A stretch of 64,000 nucleotides of DNA from Amphiura filiformis (lineage: Eukaryota > Echinodermata > Ophiuroidea > Amphilepidida > Amphiuridae): contig NC_092631.1 of the NCBI RefSeq assembly GCF_039555335.1, positions 2,976,001-3,040,000 on the forward strand, in the 5' to 3' direction. A program made the translations under genes and the position numbers. The notes under the pieces were generated by a model. The model saw nothing but the letters and a program-made list of their open reading frames with translations, was not told the DNA's origin and made no database searches. Of the stretch, positions 63,298-64,000 are shown piece after piece; the stretch's first letter is position 1, and each line of letters starts with the position of its first letter.

Positions 63298-63654
63298 GGG
63301 GTACTACACCCTGAATAAATGTGTGTCTATTTTGCATTTTTCTCAAAACTAATAACACACTGGTAACAAAAGTTATGTATATTATAGGGGCAAGGAATCC
63401 AATTACTACACTGGAATTTCAGTGACTCAAGACAAGCGGTTTGTTATTTATGATAAGAAATAAGGTACCGCTAGGATGTACCTCATTTCCTATCATATAT
63501 ACTGAACCGCTAGTCGTGAGTCACTGAAATTTCAGTGTAGTAATTGGATTCCTTGCCCCAATAATATACATAACTTTTGTTTCCAGTGTGTTATTATTTT
63601 TTGAGAAAAATGCAATAATAGTCACAAATTTACCACAGGGTGTAGTACCCCCCC
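63298..63654. mobile_element. piggyBac-like MITE (GGGGTACTACACCC family), RPLP0 upstream intron
   Basis: TTAA at 63294-63297 and TTAT at 63655-63658 (one mutated base) flank the inverted ends. Near-identical to the two other young copies. Confidence 0.9.
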
Positions 63655-64000
63655 TTATGGACATCGTTTGTTGTCTTTAATGGACTGGGCCATCATCCAA
63701 GGATGCTACTTTTCTGATTCGGAAAACCATATTCATACAAAATACATCTTAAAAGATGATATACATGTAGAGAATTAACTTGGTGCTGTAAAAACCCATG
63801 TCCTTCCCAATGCTTCTGAGCATGAAAATTAACTAAAGGGATTAAGAAAACTTCCTTTCAAGATCATTCACAATTCACATCGCAATTAGGCTGGGTAAAA
63901 GTCAGACCGGTATAAAAAGGTAGCCGGATGGAAGAAGTGTACAGATGAGGTGACATGAGACGTCATATTACAGTTAGTCAGCACTTCTCTTCTCGTTCAA

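Overview
This window is eukaryotic nuclear DNA from an animal, probably a marine invertebrate deuterostome. The reasons are AT-rich sequence, long introns with GT/AG splice sites, cilium and Sm-like gene families of vertebrate type, scattered 'taggcctac' words and many different short DNA transposons. An echinoderm or hemichordate is my best guess, but this is inference. The genes are split into short exons, so most long open frames are spurious; exons were joined here by splice sites, phase and protein family.

Layout: (1) 332-9606, minus strand: 5' part of a ciliary-type coiled-coil gene like CCDC166 (DUF4515), running off the left edge. (2) 9865-16829, plus strand: a complete four-exon LSM11 gene (U7 snRNP core protein, histone pre-mRNA processing), head-to-head with gene 1 across about 260 bp. 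(3) 16830-26433: intergenic DNA filled with inverted-repeat elements. (4) 26434-46727, minus strand: a complete 15-exon sn-1 diacylglycerol lipase of 690 aa, convergent with LSM11. (5) 46728-61855: intergenic, with two degraded LINE fragments on opposite strands, Harbinger-like and other MITEs, and a 4.7-kb minisatellite array of about 43-bp units. (6) 61856-62938, minus strand: the last two exons of ribosomal protein P0 (RPLP0), which continues past the right edge. The three recognised neighbours (LSM11, DAGL, RPLP0) act in unrelated processes; nothing suggests a functional cluster.

The accessory content is the main interest. Target-site duplications (TSDs) can be read directly for several superfamilies: 8-bp TSDs for hAT-like elements (26736-29064, 29679-30870, 36289-37444, 40187-40454, 4800-5064), TTAA for piggyBac-like MITEs (28283-28923, 58494-58844, 59798-60135, 62103-62462 and others), and TTA/TAA for Harbinger-like elements (25291-25676, 48875-49257, 53251-54269, 10503-10978). 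Three observations stand out. The 43-bp satellite carries TTAA in nearly every unit and has been hit there by TTAA-specific MITEs. A hAT-like insertion has its TSD inside the splice donor of DAGL exon 14. The predicted DAGL has the catalytic Ser and Asp but Trp where the catalytic His is expected. No new multi-gene system was found.
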